A stretch of DNA of 64,000 nt from Hydra vulgaris (GCF_038396675.1 NC_088924.1:25945001-26009000); one strand, 5' to 3'; shown: positions 1 through 11,592, numbered from the stretch's first letter. Numbers and translations are program-made. The notes: generated by a model from the letters alone, not told the origin.

Positions 1-1038
1 AAAAAATACAAATTTAGCGTTGCAACGGCATCTGACGTCAAGTGTACGTGATCCGATATTTGCTAATCGCCGGAATCAAAGTTAAAAAGTAAATATTTTT
101 TCCTATGCCTACAAGCAGAAACCAATTCACTTTTTTTATTAAGTAGTAAACCACTATCAAAATTCATAATAAAATATTTTTCACTGATGCAAAGGTTACA
201 CTTTTTTGTAGCTGGATTATAAGATTGGCATCGTTTAATTATGTTCCACTTAATTATAGGCATGTTACCTGCGTCTTTGCATTTCCAGATTTCTTTGGAA
301 AGTTCTGTATCATTTCTATACCTTGTTGCATTAAGTGATTTAAGGTGGTTTGCAAATCTGAGCTTGAATGAGTTTTCACTGATACCGATGTAAGATTTTT
401 CCGTAAGACTGGGATTAGGTGATGATAAAGTGGCTTTATATACAACGTTTTTTGATAGACATTCGTTATTTAAAGGGCATGCAGTTTTCTTAATGCAGTT
501 GCAATTTATATCATTAGTGGTGAGTTTGTTGTGCAAAATTTGCTGGTTGTGTGAATTAATAATTGATCGAATATTTGGCATGCAGCTGTAACTAACTTTT
601 ATTGTGTTTCTGTTGAAAATTTTGTGGAGCTTATGATGTAATGGAAAATGTAAGTCAATTAAGTTTAAGAAAAGGCGTCCAATTTTTGTTACCACATTTT
701 TACTGAAAGGAGGATTAAACCATATTATATTTCTTTTTCGTTTATTAGTATTAGAAGGATTTAGATTCGAATGATATTGGAGATTGGTGTGAAATCCAGA
801 CTTTTCTAATGCGTCTTTATAAATAGGAGCAGACTTTTGGAAAATTTTTTCGTTTGAAAAATTGGAAGATAATCTATGTTCAATTGAGGTTGGTAATTGT
901 TTTAAAATGCTTGGTGGATGGTTGAAACTAGCATGGATATAATTTAGCGTACTATCAGGTTTATGGTAAGGTTGAAAAGTGCAGTTATTAAGATCAAATG
1001 TAAGTAATTGCCGTTGCAACGCTAAATTTGTATTTTTT
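1..1038. repeat. 30-bp perfect inverted repeat bracketing the PLE-1 fragment (arms 1-30 and 1009-1038)
   Basis: Bases 1-30 are the exact reverse complement of 1009-1038; both contain GTTGCAACG. On the minus strand one copy lies inside the start of the PLE reading frame and the other lies about 30 bp past its stop. Inverted partial terminal repeats (pLTRs) are typical of Penelope-like elements, so I read the copies as pLTR edges in opposite orientation. The left copy is cut by the window edge. Confidence 0.85.
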
Positions 1039-1103
1039 ATAACGGTTTTTATTTTATATTTGAATAATATGGCTGATGATTGCCGAATGGCATGAAACTT
1101 CAA
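63..1103 (-). CDS. Penelope-like retroelement protein, C-terminal part with GIY-YIG endonuclease domain (5'-truncated)
   Basis: An open frame of 346 codons encodes the linker and endonuclease end of a Penelope-like element protein. The family copies itself by target-primed reverse transcription using an RT fused to a GIY-YIG nuclease. The visible order is: a thumb/linker segment (residues about 55-190, with HPPSILKQLP and WFNPPFSKNV); a Cys cluster near residue 200 (CNC then CPLNNECL); the nuclease core near residue 238 (SYIGISENSFKLRF, then NHLKSL); and a late block CNLCISEKYFI followed by CRHRKK. The RT palm is absent, so this is a truncated copy. The reported start codon is TTG inside an inverted pLTR and is not a genuine initiation site. 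The frame has no internal stop, so the insertion may be fairly recent. Family assignment rests on recalled motif patterns. Confidence 0.8.
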   Translation of the reverse strand: MKFHAIRQSSAILFKYKIKTVIKNTNLALQRQLLTFDLNNCTFQPYHKPDSTLNYIHASFNHPPSILKQLPTSIEHRLSSNFSNEKIFQKSAPIYKDALEKSGFHTNLQYHSNLNPSNTNKRKRNIIWFNPPFSKNVVTKIGRLFLNLIDLHFPLHHKLHKIFNRNTIKVSYSCMPNIRSIINSHNQQILHNKLTTNDINCNCIKKTACPLNNECLSKNVVYKATLSSPNPSLTEKSYIGISENSFKLRFANHLKSLNATRYRNDTELSKEIWKCKDAGNMPIIKWNIIKRCQSYNPATKKCNLCISEKYFIMNFDSGLLLNKKSELVSACRHRKKYLLFNFDSGD

Positions 1104-1110
1104 GTTCCAT
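1069..1110 (+). ncRNA. Hammerhead ribozyme motif (HHR-1), type I with minimal stem III
   Basis: All conserved hammerhead core positions are present. Stem I is AUGG (1069-1072) with CCAU (1107-1110). CUGAUGA is 1073-1079. Stem II is UGCC (1081-1084) with GGCA (1089-1092), loop GAAU, with a U-U pair at its base (1080/1093). GAA is 1094-1096. Stem III is ACU (1097-1099) with AGU (1103-1105), loop UCA. The cleavage nucleotide is U1106 (GUU, obeying NUH). Such small hammerheads are known from pLTRs of Penelope-like elements. It lies next to PLE-1 but on the strand opposite to its coding frame, consistent with an inverted pLTR. Activity is unproven. Confidence 0.8.
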
Positions 1111-1232
1111 TATAAAGTTGTATTTTCTCTTTTAAAATATTTTAATAATATTATTTGATCTATTTTTTTCAAAAAGATATTGATCACTCTTAAACAGACA
1201 AGAGTTGTATTTCCAGCAATATACAACATTTA

Positions 1233-1770
<538 letters not shown>

Positions 1771-2975
1771 GTGGCGGATTACCCACTAGGCACGTGCATA
1801 GGGGCCACAAAAATAAAAAATATTAAAAAAAATTTTTTGTAAATGTTATATTTTTATTTAAAAAATATTTTCTTTTTTTGTATTTATTCACTCAAGAAAT
1901 GAGTAATTATTTAAAATTTTATTTTGAAACAAACGAGTGTAAAGTTTTATTTTAAAAACAAATACTACTAAAAATTGTAATTGTTAGAACACATTAATAT
2001 AAAACTTGCATTTTCAAATCGTTATGCGAAACGGGTGGAATTTCTCACTCGTTGAGCAGCGGCAATAATGCATTGTTTCTAAGAAGAAGAAAAATCAAAC
2101 TTTTTTAACACCCTATAGTAGCCAATAGTAGTTGAGAAAAATCGTCGTAACTAACGAAAGCGTGCATAACTATGCGCACTATTCAACGTTAACTGTATTA
2201 TAAGTATTAAGATAAATCAAATCGTTTTGTTTGTCTACTTTGTTTACTTAACCAATAAGTTATAATTTAAATTTTAATAATAAAAAGAAAAACAGGTAAG
2301 GAAAACTAGTGTTTAATTTAAATAAAAAACAAAATTTAATTATTTAGTTAAATGGATTTGAGCACCACGAAAAGGCAATATTTAAGCGGAGCTGAAAAAA
2401 GAAAATTACATGAAAATTATATGAAGGAAGATGCAAAAGGACAAATGTCATTGCTAGGATTTATTGACAAACCATCGACATCAACATCAACATCTTCAAC
2501 GTTACCAGAAATAAATTGTTGTGGTAATGATACTGATATGCATGAGGCAACAAATGCAAATGTAATGCTAATGAACGAAGGGAATTTTAATGCATTGGAG
2601 GAAGTGTCTATTGCAATTCCTATTTAATCTAGTTGTAATTTTACCTATGTCACTTTTATTAATGATCCTGCCCATTGGAAATTCTCTGAAGAACTAATAT
2701 CTTATTTTGTCGAAAAAGAATATATCCTACAAAATTTGGAATTTGACAATGCAGAATTTATAAATTCTACTAAGCAGGTAATCGGAAATAAACAGCGTTT
2801 TCTTTCAAAATCAATGTTTAAACGTAAAATGATAAATGGCAAATAAGTAGATTGTACTTGGCTAATTTTTTCTTCAAAGACCAAAATGTTGTATTGTGGC
2901 CTTTGCAAATTATTTTCTCCTACATCAACTGAAATGTTAATAACGGGATTTAATGATTGAAAAAATGCGGCATCA

Positions 2976-3111
2976 CTCAAGAAATAAGTTGCATAAAATT
3001 ATCAGAAAAAGTTAAAATCAAATTATAGTAAACAACATTCGCAGCTTTATTACACTACTGTACGTCTGGAACTGAGCATAGGATCCCTTCTAAGCAGGTA
3101 AAAAGAAATTG
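2976..3111 (-). repeat. Inverted 136-bp copy of the interior of the MITE at 3799-4364
   Basis: 2976-3111 is the near-identical reverse complement of 3877-4012; a shared stretch is GCATAAAATTATCAG. It splits the TTF finger of hAT-1, so a fragment of the same MITE family inserted here separately or was carried in by rearrangement. Confidence 0.85.
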
Positions 3112-3156
3112 TCGAATTTATTTTTCTACAATGCTGAAAAATAAATTCGACAATTT
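3106..3156. repeat. 20-bp-arm perfect hairpin
   Basis: Arms 3106-3125 and 3137-3156 are exact reverse complements (core TTGTCGAATTTA) around an 11-nt loop; ATTCGACA recurs once more just downstream. It abuts the inverted MITE piece and may be a second small foldback insertion. Confidence 0.8.
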
Positions 3157-3798
3157 TAAAATTCGACAGAAAATCACATGAAAATTGTCATTTACATTCT
3201 CGTTCCTTTAAGAGTTGGTCTATCAAACTCGATCAAAAATGCAAGGTTTAAATTTTTGTAAGTTATATGAATCTCAATGTGACTATTGGAAAAAAGTTTT
3301 GCAAAGAATTATAGATGCTATTTTTTTTTGAAAATGAACTGATTCACTTCCATGACCACGTAAACATTCAGATTGGTCAGAACAAACCGAATGCAGAAGT
3401 AAACATTTTAAAAATTTTTAAAGATATTCTAAAAAATGTTATCCAAACGTGGCAATTGCTTTCAGGATACATTTAACAATAGCGTGTGGTGTCTGCAAAC
3501 GTGAAAGATCATTTTCAAAGTTAGCGCTTGTTAAAAATCAAAAACGTTCTATGAACCAAGATTGATTAAATGCATTAAGCATTATATGCATTGAACATGA
3601 TTTTGTAAAAGAATTAAATTATGCAGAATTGATTTCTAAATTTGCCGCGGCAAAAGCAAGAAAAGTAGATATATAAAAAAACCAAATACTTATATATATT
3701 TTATGAATAATTTGATTTTCTGTGTGTAATTGTAAGCCTACTCTGTAGCTCTGTTTGAAAATAAAGTACAATATTTACCAATTTTTTTTTTGTATATA

Positions 3799-4364
3799 GG
3801 GGAGAGTGGGGTAATGGCGAACGCGGGGTAACTCCGAACATGGTCAAAACAGCATTGTAGAAAAACAAATTTGAAAACTTCTTTTTACCTGCTGAGAAGG
3901 GAGATCCTATGCTAAGTTCCAGACGTGCAGTAGTGTAATGAAGCTATGGATGTTGTTTACTATAACTTGATTTTAACTTTTTCTGATAATTTTATGCAAC
4001 TTTTTTCTTGATTAACACTCTGTTGTAGCTTCTATGGAAATAATACCACTAATTTTTTTGTTGTTGTTGCATAATATAATTTTTAGAAGTTATTACAATT
4101 AGCATTTTATTCGTTATTACAAAACAGTATTTGTGACTGCCCCCCGATGTGTTTTCCCCACGTAGGTAGGGTAATTCCGAACACCAATGGTTTTATTTTT
4201 GCCATAATTTTTTATTTTATAATAAGATTTTTAAAAATTGCTATTGAGGGTTTGTGACTGAATAGTTAAATGAATTAATAAGCAATAAATATGATCAATT
4301 TTGTATAATTGGTGTCTTTAATTCCCATTCCCCCTAAGGTGATCGCCAATACCCTACTCTCCCC
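3799..4364. mobile_element. MITE with G-rich TIRs and TA duplication
   Basis: The left end GGGGAGAGTGGGGTAATGGC and the right end (reverse complement GGGGAGAGTAGGGTATTGGC) are matching TIRs flanked by TA. The 566-bp interior has no credible ORF. A subterminal motif (GGTAAYTCCGAACA) occurs near both ends. A TA target and G-rich TIRs fit the Tc1/mariner/pogo superfamily, but no transposase is inside to prove it. Confidence 0.8.
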
Positions 4365-4394
4365 TATATACATATATACATATATATATATTTT

Positions 4395-7163
4395 AAAAAT
4401 AATTCAAATCTCCATCTCCCAGGTTTTGATCCAGTAATTTTAGAACGAAGTACTAATAAGCGAGGAGGAGGAGTTTTATTTTTTGTTAAAAATAACCTTC
4501 TGTATAAAGTTCGAAGCGAAATGTGCGTTTCTGACGAAAACAAAGAGATTTTAACAATAGAACTTATCAATAAGCGTTCAAAAAATATACTAATAAGCTG
4601 TTGTTACAGGCCACCAGCTGGAAGAATTGAAAACTTTGGCAAATTTTTACTAAAAAACATAATAAAGCAAACTGATCTTGAAAAGAAAAAAAATTACTGT
4701 ATAGGGGATTTCAACATAAACTCCTTTGATTATTATGAAAATCAAAGTTCGAAAAATTTTTTTAATGGTTTATTTGAAACTGGAACAATACCTTTAATTA
4801 ATCGCCCGACTAGAATCACAAGTCATTCATCATCATTAATTGATAACATTTTAACAACCGATTTTTTTAATAAGTCGCTAAAAAAAGGAATTATAAAAAC
4901 CGATGTTTCCGATCACTTCCCGATTTTTTTTTCTATATGTGTTAATTTAAAAAAAGAAAAGCAGGGAAAAGTTTTTATAAAAAAACGGCTTATCAATAAT
5001 AATAATTTAAATTCTTTCAGAGAACAATTATCACTTGTAGATTGGGGTTATATTAACTTTAATGATAATATCAACATAATCTACGACAATTTTTTCAAAA
5101 CTTTTCACCAAGTGTATGATTCCAATTTTCCTTTAATTGAAATAGTTTTAAGCGATAAAGAAATATCATCTCCTTGGATTACTAAAGGTCTCAGAAAATC
5201 GTCAAAAATTAAGCAGAAGCTTTACATAAAATACCTAAAATCAAAATCTGAAAAACATAAACAAAATTATAAAACTTATACAAACTTATTTGAAAAGCTT
5301 CGCAAAAGTGCAAAAAAAAACTACTATTCAAACTTGCTTAATAAATATAAGCACCACTCAAAACGCGTCTGGCAAATCATGAAGGAGGTGTCTGGAAAAC
5401 TTAAACCAAATAAAAATTTACTTCCAAATTTTATACAAATTGATAACAAATTAATAAATGACTCAAATGATATTGCATTTGAATTTAATAAGCTTTTCAC
5501 CACTATCGGTACAAAATTAAGCGATAGTATTTCATTCATTAAAGATAAATCTGTTGATGAGTTCGAAACATCAACAAGCTCTAATCTAAATTATACTGAG
5601 TTAACTTTTAATGAATTTGAGGTTGCTTTTAAGTCATTAAAACGAAATAAAGCTACTGGGTATGATGATATTAACACAAATATTGTGATTGATTCCTACG
5701 ATGTTATAAAAGATATTCTTTATAAAATCTTCAGAGCATCCATTGCACAAGGGTCTTTTCCAGATAAACTAAAAATAGCAAAAGTAACTCCAATCTTTAA
5801 GACAGGGGATCGTACAAATATAACAAATTATCGCCCTATTTCAGTTCTTCCAGTTTTTTCAAAAATTTTAGAAAGAATAATGTACAACCGAATCTACTCA
5901 TATCTTGTTGAAAATAAAATTCTATACGAAAACCAATTTGGTTTCAAAAAAAATAATTCAACCGAGCATGCCATTCTTCAACTAACGCGCAATATAACTG
6001 ACTCTTTTAAAGACTCTTGTTTTACACTAGGAGTGTTTATTGATTTGTCTAAGGCATTTGATACTATCAATCATCAAATTCTGTTAAAAAAACTAATATC
6101 ATATGGTATTAAAGATAAAACCCTATTATGGTTTGAAAGTTATCTTACTAACCGTAAACAGTTTGTTTACAATAAAGATTCTATATCTCATCTATTAATG
6201 AATATAACATGTGGTGTTCCACAAGGATCCATACTTGGTCCACTTATTTTTTTAATATACATAAATGATCTTCATAAATCATCAAACTTAACAACAATAA
6301 ATTTTGCAGATGACACTAATTTGTTTTTGTCTCATAAAGATATTAATATGCTTTTTACTAATATGACAAATGAATTAAAAAAAGTATCTGTTTGGTTTAA
6401 ACAAAATAGATTGTCTCTAAATATAGAAAAAACTAAATGGACACTTTTTTATCCACCTTCAAAAAAACAGAAACTGCCTCATATCATGCCAGACCTTTTA
6501 ATTGATAATATAATAATAAAAAGAGAAAAAGTTACTAAGTTTCTTGGAGTATATATTGATGAGAATCTATCTTGGAGAAATCATATTGATAATACCTCCA
6601 ATAAAATCGCTAAATGCATTGGAATTCTCTATAAAGCAAGAAATGTATTATGTAAACACCAGTTAACACAATTATATTATTCATTTATACATTGTCATAT
6701 AAACTACGCGAATATTATATGGGGAAGCACTCATAGAACAAAACTAAAATCTCTTTACCTTCATCAGAAACACGCAGCTCGCGCAATAAATTTTAAAAAT
6801 CGGTTTTTTCATACGAAACAACTTTTTAAAGAAATGAATATTTTAAATGTATATCAACAAAATGTCTTTAACATTTTATGTTTCATGTTTAAATGTAGAG
6901 AAAATTTGTTGCCAAACGTATTACAAAATCTTTATTGTATGAAACCTAAAAACAAATATGATCTTCGAATTAATAACAATCTTATTGCCCCTTTTTGCCA
7001 TAAAAGCAAAGACCAGTTTTTTGTTTCTTATCGAGGTCCTTATCTCTGGAACAAAATAGTCTTACCAAATTTTGATTTTTCTACCCAACTGACTTTTGCC
7101 TCATTCAAACAAAAACTTAAAAGAATTATATTTTTAATTGAAAATATTTTGATTTACTTTTAA
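4395..7163 (+). CDS. LINE ORF2: endonuclease (partial) plus reverse transcriptase
   Basis: A single uninterrupted frame; the first ATG is at 4521 (880 codons), but the frame is homologous upstream to about 4401 (GFDPVILERSTNKRGGG), so that ATG is internal. Domains: the C-terminal two thirds of an APE-type endonuclease (GDFNIN near residue 62, SDHFP near 131, the catalytic Asp-His region); a coiled lysine-rich linker; the reverse transcriptase from about residue 365 (NKATGYDDI, YRPISVLP, FIDLSKAFDTINH, GVPQGSILGPL, catalytic FADD at 595-598, KTKFLGV-like VTKFLGVYID); then the conserved C-terminal thumb/connection (YNRGPYLWN-type block near the end). RT palm and YxDD-equivalent are intact. The N-terminal part of the nuclease is lost, so the copy is probably immobile though recently inserted. 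The clade (CR1, L2 or jockey) is not resolved here. Confidence 0.9.
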   Translation, partial: KNNSNLHLPGFDPVILERSTNKRGGGVLFFVKNNLLYKVRSEMCVSDENKEILTIELINKRSKNILISCCYRPPAGRIENFGKFLLKNIIKQTDLEKKKNYCIGDFNINSFDYYENQSSKNFFNGLFETGTIPLINRPTRITSHSSSLIDNILTTDFFNKSLKKGIIKTDVSDHFPIFFSICVNLKKEKQGKVFIKKRLINNNNLNSFREQLSLVDWGYINFNDNINIIYDNFFKTFHQVYDSNFPLIEIVLSDKEISSPWITKGLRKSSKIKQKLYIKYLKSKSEKHKQNYKTYTNLFEKLRKSAKKNYYSNLLNKYKHHSKRVWQIMKEVSGKLKPNKNLLPNFIQIDNKLINDSNDIAFEFNKLFTTIGTKLSDSISFIKDKSVDEFETSTSSNLNYTELTFNEFEVAFKSLKRNKATGYDDINTNIVIDSYDVIKDILYKIFRASIAQGSFPDKLKIAKVTPIFKTGDRTNITNYRPISVLPVFSKILERIMYNRIYSYLVENKILYENQFGFKKNNSTEHAILQLTRNITDSFKDSCFTLGVFIDLSKAFDTINHQILLKKLISYGIKDKTLLWFESYLTNRKQFVYNKDSISHLLMNITCGVPQGSILGPLIFLIYINDLHKSSNLTTINFADDTNLFLSHKDINMLFTNMTNELKKVSVWFKQNRLSLNIEKTKWTLFYPPSKKQKLPHIMPDLLIDNIIIKREKVTKFLGVYIDENLSWRNHIDNTSNKIAKCIGILYKARNVLCKHQLTQLYYSFIHCHINYANIIWGSTHRTKLKSLYLHQKHAARAINFKNRFFHTKQLFKEMNILNVYQQNVFNILCFMFKCRENLLPNVLQNLYCMKPKNKYDLRINNNLIAPFCHKSKDQFFVSYRGPYLWNKIVLPNFDFSTQLTFASFKQKLKRIIFLIENILIYF

Positions 7164-7372
7164 TTGTTTTTTTGTTTTGTTTGTTTGTTTATTCGTTGTT
7201 GTTCTATTTTGTATATTTTATTTATTTTTTAATCTTGGCTTTTTAAAATTTTATCTTGGTTTTTACATGTTTTTGCATAAAGTTGTATTATTTAGTTGTT
7301 TTTGCATAAAGTTGTATTATTATTTCACGTAAGACATTGTATTTTTATCAAAAATTAACCATATATTGTAAA

Positions 7373-7411
7373 GGGCTTCATGACAAGATCCACATGATCT
7401 TCTAGAAGTCC
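7373..7411 (+). other. LINE 3' UTR two-tier hairpin, likely RT recognition structure
   Basis: GGGCTTC (7373-7379) pairs with GAAGTCC (7405-7411), and inside it AAGATC (7385-7390) pairs with GATCTT (7396-7401). The same structure recurs in a second LINE tail at 37860-37897 with pairing kept by G-U wobbles. LINE reverse transcriptases of this group recognise 3' end structures. Confidence 0.65.
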
Positions 7412-7474
7412 TGTCGTTACTAATGTAAAAATTGTTAAATATAATTGGTTATTGTAATATTTTTAAACGGCAAA

Positions 7475-7887
<413 letters not shown>

Positions 7888-8797
7888 GGAGCGAAGAAGC
7901 TGACTGCGGAGGAGCGGCTGGAGGTGGTTGTGCAGGTCAGGAATGGGTCGACTTTTGATGCAGTGGCTCAGAAGATGGGAATAAGCAAGTCAACAGTAAC
8001 TAGGCTGATGAGGAAATACAGGGAGACAGGATAGGCGGTTAACTGCCCCTGATATAGCTGCCAGGCTGTATAGACTATATAGAATCAGGCTGGCTGTTAG
8101 GACTGTTAGAGCTAGACTGCAGAAAGCTGGTTTAAACACTTGTGTGGCTGCGAAGAAGCCACTGTTAACTTGTGATCACCGCCGGAGGCGGAGAGCATTT
8201 GCACTGATACATCGTGGCTGGACCATTGATCAATGGAAACAGGTTCTCTGGAGTGATGAGAGCAGTTTTCAAGTGTTTAGTGGTGGGAAGAGAGTTTTAG
8301 TAAGGAGAAGAGTGTGTGAAAGATACCACAGCAGTTGCATTAATGCTACTGTGAAGCACGGAGGAGGGTCTATCATGGTTTGGGGTTGCATCTCATGGAT
8401 AGGTCAATTTTACCGCTGTGTAGGTGCAATGAACCAGGACCAGTACACTGGAGTCCTAAGAGATTACATGCTCCTTTCAGCTGGTGCTTTATTTGGCAGA
8501 CAAGGTGAGCTTGTCTTTCAGCAGGACAACGCACCCTGTCATAAAGCTAAGTGGGTATGTGATTTCTTAACCTCCAAACGTGTACGAGTCTTGGAGTGGC
8601 CTCCTTAGAGCCCTGACCTCAATCCCATTGAACATCTGTGGGAGATCGTCTTTCGAAAGCTGCAGGTATCCAAACCCACTGGTTTGGAAGATTTGTGGAG
8701 GTGTTTGAATGAAGCGTGGAAAAGCATCACCCTAGAAACTTTACATTCATTGGTTGAGTCCATGCCACATTATGGACACCACATTGTCAGCTCGTAA
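7888..8797 (+). pseudogene. Tc1-like transposase pseudogene (DD34E)
   Basis: Decayed cut-and-paste transposase of the Tc1 family. The first helix-turn-helix (KKLTAEERLEVVVQV, then GISKSTVTRLMRKYRETG) is in one frame to about 8030. From 8033 the second HTH part and catalytic domain are in another frame (LTAPDIAARLYRL, then WSDESSFQVFS, QQDNAPCH, SPDLNPIEHLWE), showing a small internal deletion with frameshift. The spacing from the second Asp to the Glu is 34 residues. One in-frame stop (TAG, 8606) lies two codons before SPDLNP; after it the frame stays open to the natural stop at 8795. The GC content is clearly higher than the surroundings, pointing to later or foreign arrival. TIRs are not visible. 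Confidence 0.85.
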
Positions 8798-8848
8798 AAT
8801 ATTACAAAATTTTTTGAACATTAAAAAACAGTTTAATAAAAATTGTTT

Positions 8849-11007
8849 TTAACTGACGTCAGCAGTCGAATGGCTTCTTTTTTCGTTACGCAAGAATATA
8901 AAAAATGGAGTCCAAAATTTAGTTTTGACAAATTGCCCATTATCGAGATTTATTCCGCCATTCGATTGGAAACATTGGTGCCTCTGTATTTTGAGTGCTT
9001 CTTGTACTTTACGGTCGAATTTTTTTGTTTCAACTTTAATAGTTTTAGTTTTCTCCCAATTTATTTTTTCAGAGCAAAACTTGCTATGTGTTGCAATTGC
9101 TGACATAATGTTTGCCATCATTTAAATTTTTTGGTGTTGTTGAATTCTTGTTCTAATTTGTAATTTTGTTTCTCCTACATATTTTTTTGAGCAATTGCAT
9201 TCAACTAAATATGTACCAGGCTAGCTATTTTGGGGCAATCTAGATTTGTTTTTACATGTTAATATTGTTCATGTTAAGAACATGTTAAGATTTGATTTAA
9301 AAACTAATCTATAGCCAACTTTTCTAAATATTTTCCTTAATTTTGGTAATAGTGAAGGTATCCACGGTAATGATACTGTTGGGAAAGCATTGTCCTCGGA
9401 TTGAATTCTATTGTTCTTTACGGACCTTTTTTTCCTAATTTGATTTGCAATACTATTTAGTTGACTTTCGGTGTACCCATTTTTATTAAAAACTTGAATA
9501 AGAAAGTTTATCTCATTTTTTAAATGTGTAACACTACATATTGAGTATGCTCTGCGAATATAACCGTTGAATATTGCGCATAAAATTTTGGGGTCGTGAT
9601 TCGAGTGCGGATTTATTTGAATATTTGTAATGGCTTCTTTTCAGTAGACTTTAAACTCATACTTACCTTTGTTGTTATTTATTATTGTTTTCTGTTTCAA
9701 TTGTGTATTGTATTGCAGGGTGTTGAATATTTAAGATTATTTTCAATTTCTCTGCTTCTTGGATGTTTGAAAATCTAGCATGGCTATCATCGACGTATCT
9801 TAAATAGGATTTTAAGTCGAGAGGAGGATTTAATGTCTTTGCAATTTTGAAGGCATTTTCTTCGTGATGTTGCAGAAAAGATTCTGCCAATATAACCATG
9901 AATGAAAGACCAATAGGACCGGAATTCTCCAATTCATGGATCTCGTTGTTCCACAAAAAGTAGCAACAATGTAAACAAAGTTCTATAAGTGTTTTTGTTT
10001 CTGATATAGTCAGCTTGGTAGAATATCTGTATGAATCATCTTTATTTAATTGATCTATAAGAATTAAAGTAGCTTCTTTAAGTGGAATTGATGGATACAG
10101 GTTTATTACATCGAATGAAACTTGAACTTCGTTTTCGTCTACATTCCATGAGTTTGCTTTGTTAATAAAATCAAAAGAATTTTTCAAACGTGTTTTATTT
10201 TTATTTAAGGTTGGTTGTATTGCTTTAACTAAGTAGTTAGATATTTCATAATTAGGTGTGCCGATAGTTGATATAACTATTCTCATAGTGTAAGCTTTTT
10301 CAGGTTTATGAGCCTTAATTAGACCATACATACGAGGTTTTATTGGATCACTTGGATATATACTGTCATATTCTGTTTTTGAAAATCTTTGTTTTTTATT
10401 AAGTTGTGAGAGGTTTTAATTTTTATAGCATAACTAGAAGTAGAATCTTTACTTAAAACCTTTGTTTGACCAATTTGATCGCGAATTCTTTCTAACACTT
10501 TTTCGTGTTCAATTCTCACAAACCCATTACCCTAATCAAACGGATATATATCGACAAGTTTGTTTTCCTTAGTTTCCTTTAGAGCTTTTTTTTGCTCTCT
10601 TGTTAAGTTTTGAGTAATTTTTTTACCCATTTTAAGTTCTTTTAAAACATTTTTCTCAAATCCTGCGCATTTTCAATTTTGTTGTTATATTCTAGCTTTA
10701 AAGCAAATGACTCTGTTGTGGCGATAATATCCATATAAGGGATATGTTTTAAAGAAAGTACAAAGTTTGGACCAAGATTAAGAAGATCATTTTGGTTATT
10801 AGGAATTTCGGTATTGCATAGGTTCAAAACAGCATTCGTAGTATGCGTAGTTAGTTTACCGTTTTTAATTTTTTGTTTATTCTTAAATTCGTTTTGAAGA
10901 ATACTAAACTTTTTGAACAACCTTTCTTTTGATCTTATAAACATTATTTCCCGAACAACCTTTCTTTTGATCTTATAAACATTATTTCTTATTAATATAA
11001 GATACAC
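8849..11007 (-). pseudogene. PLE-2: Penelope-like element, near full-length but frameshifted
   Basis: Reading on the minus strand from 11007 down, the parts come in the order expected for a PLE. The N-terminal block has NLGPNFVLSLKHIPYMDII and TTESFALKLEY (11007-10642). A linker follows, interrupted by a stop. The RT (10331-9675) has YGLIKAHKP, VSFDVINLYPSIPL, GPIGLSFMVILAE and catalytic YLRYVDDSHARF. A thumb/linker (about 9600-9290) contains ICSVTHLKNEINFLI and SLPWIPSLLPKLRKIF. The GIY-YIG nuclease (about 9215-9125) reads YLVECNCSKKYVGETKL with RTRIQQHQ. The C-terminus (9110-8849) reads NGGINLDNGQFVKTKFWTPF. At least three frame changes make it a pseudogene. It differs from PLE-1 in the GIY-YIG region, so at least two PLE lineages are present. 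No hammerhead motif was found beside it. Confidence 0.88.
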
Positions 11008-11033
11008 TCTTACACACGATGTCTACACTCAAA

Positions 11034-11034
<1 letters not shown>

Positions 11035-11126
<92 letters not shown>
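11035..11126. repeat. (CA)n then (TA)n microsatellite
   Basis: About 40 CA repeats followed by short TA. It separates PLE-2 from the pogo-like element. Confidence 0.97.
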
Positions 11127-11474
11127 GATAAATAGAGTAAACTGGGGCAAGAGTGAACAAAAAAAAAAGTTAACGGTTTAGCAATTGTTTTTTTTTTTTT
11201 ATTTATTGAAAGCTAAAACCAAAATATCTTTAAAAATGCAAGGCGCCGTTTTATGGAAATTTTTGTGCTCAATCTAAAACACACCTGTCTGCAACCACTT
11301 TTTAGTTTTGTGATTTGACCCCGGCCATTGTCATACATCATTCATTGCAATGAGTAGAATTTGGGTTGATATGTCACTTTTAGCAAAATATTTACGTTTT
11401 AGGGGCCGAAAGGGCCCAATTTAGGAATTTATCCCCCAAATTCAGGATGTAAGTAAAAAAATAACTTGAAAATT

Positions 11475-11489
11475 TTATATATATATGTA

Positions 11490-11527
<38 letters not shown>

Positions 11528-11531
11528 CATA

Positions 11532-11589
<58 letters not shown>
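11475..11589. repeat. (TA)n microsatellite inside the nested element
   Basis: TA repeats with TG/CA interruptions just before the first coding exon. Confidence 0.95.

Positions 11590-11592
<3 letters not shown>

Larger units (their letters stand above)
2352..3676 (+). pseudogene. hAT transposase remnant: basic N-terminus, TTF zinc finger, DUF4371 start, C-terminal dimerisation domain
   Basis: The N-terminus has the basic motif SGAEKRKLHENY typical of ZMYM1/Tip100-like hAT transposases, then an S/T-rich linker. One frame continues from 2352 to about 2974 with three stops (2625, 2844, 2958). Past the first stop it reads NDPAHWKFSEEL and a TTF-type finger (FKRKMINGK, CTWLIFSS, CGLCKLF, ITGFND). 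The finger is interrupted at about 2976 by an inverted piece of the downstream MITE. After it a short match to the next domain appears (YESQCDYWKKVLQRIIDAI, about 3265-3325). Then most of the catalytic core is missing and the C-terminal dimerisation motif follows (ERSFSKLALVKNQKRSMNQD, from about 3505) up to the stop at 3674. It cannot encode an active enzyme. Domain names follow the known family; deletion and insertion are read from the sequence. Confidence 0.8.
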
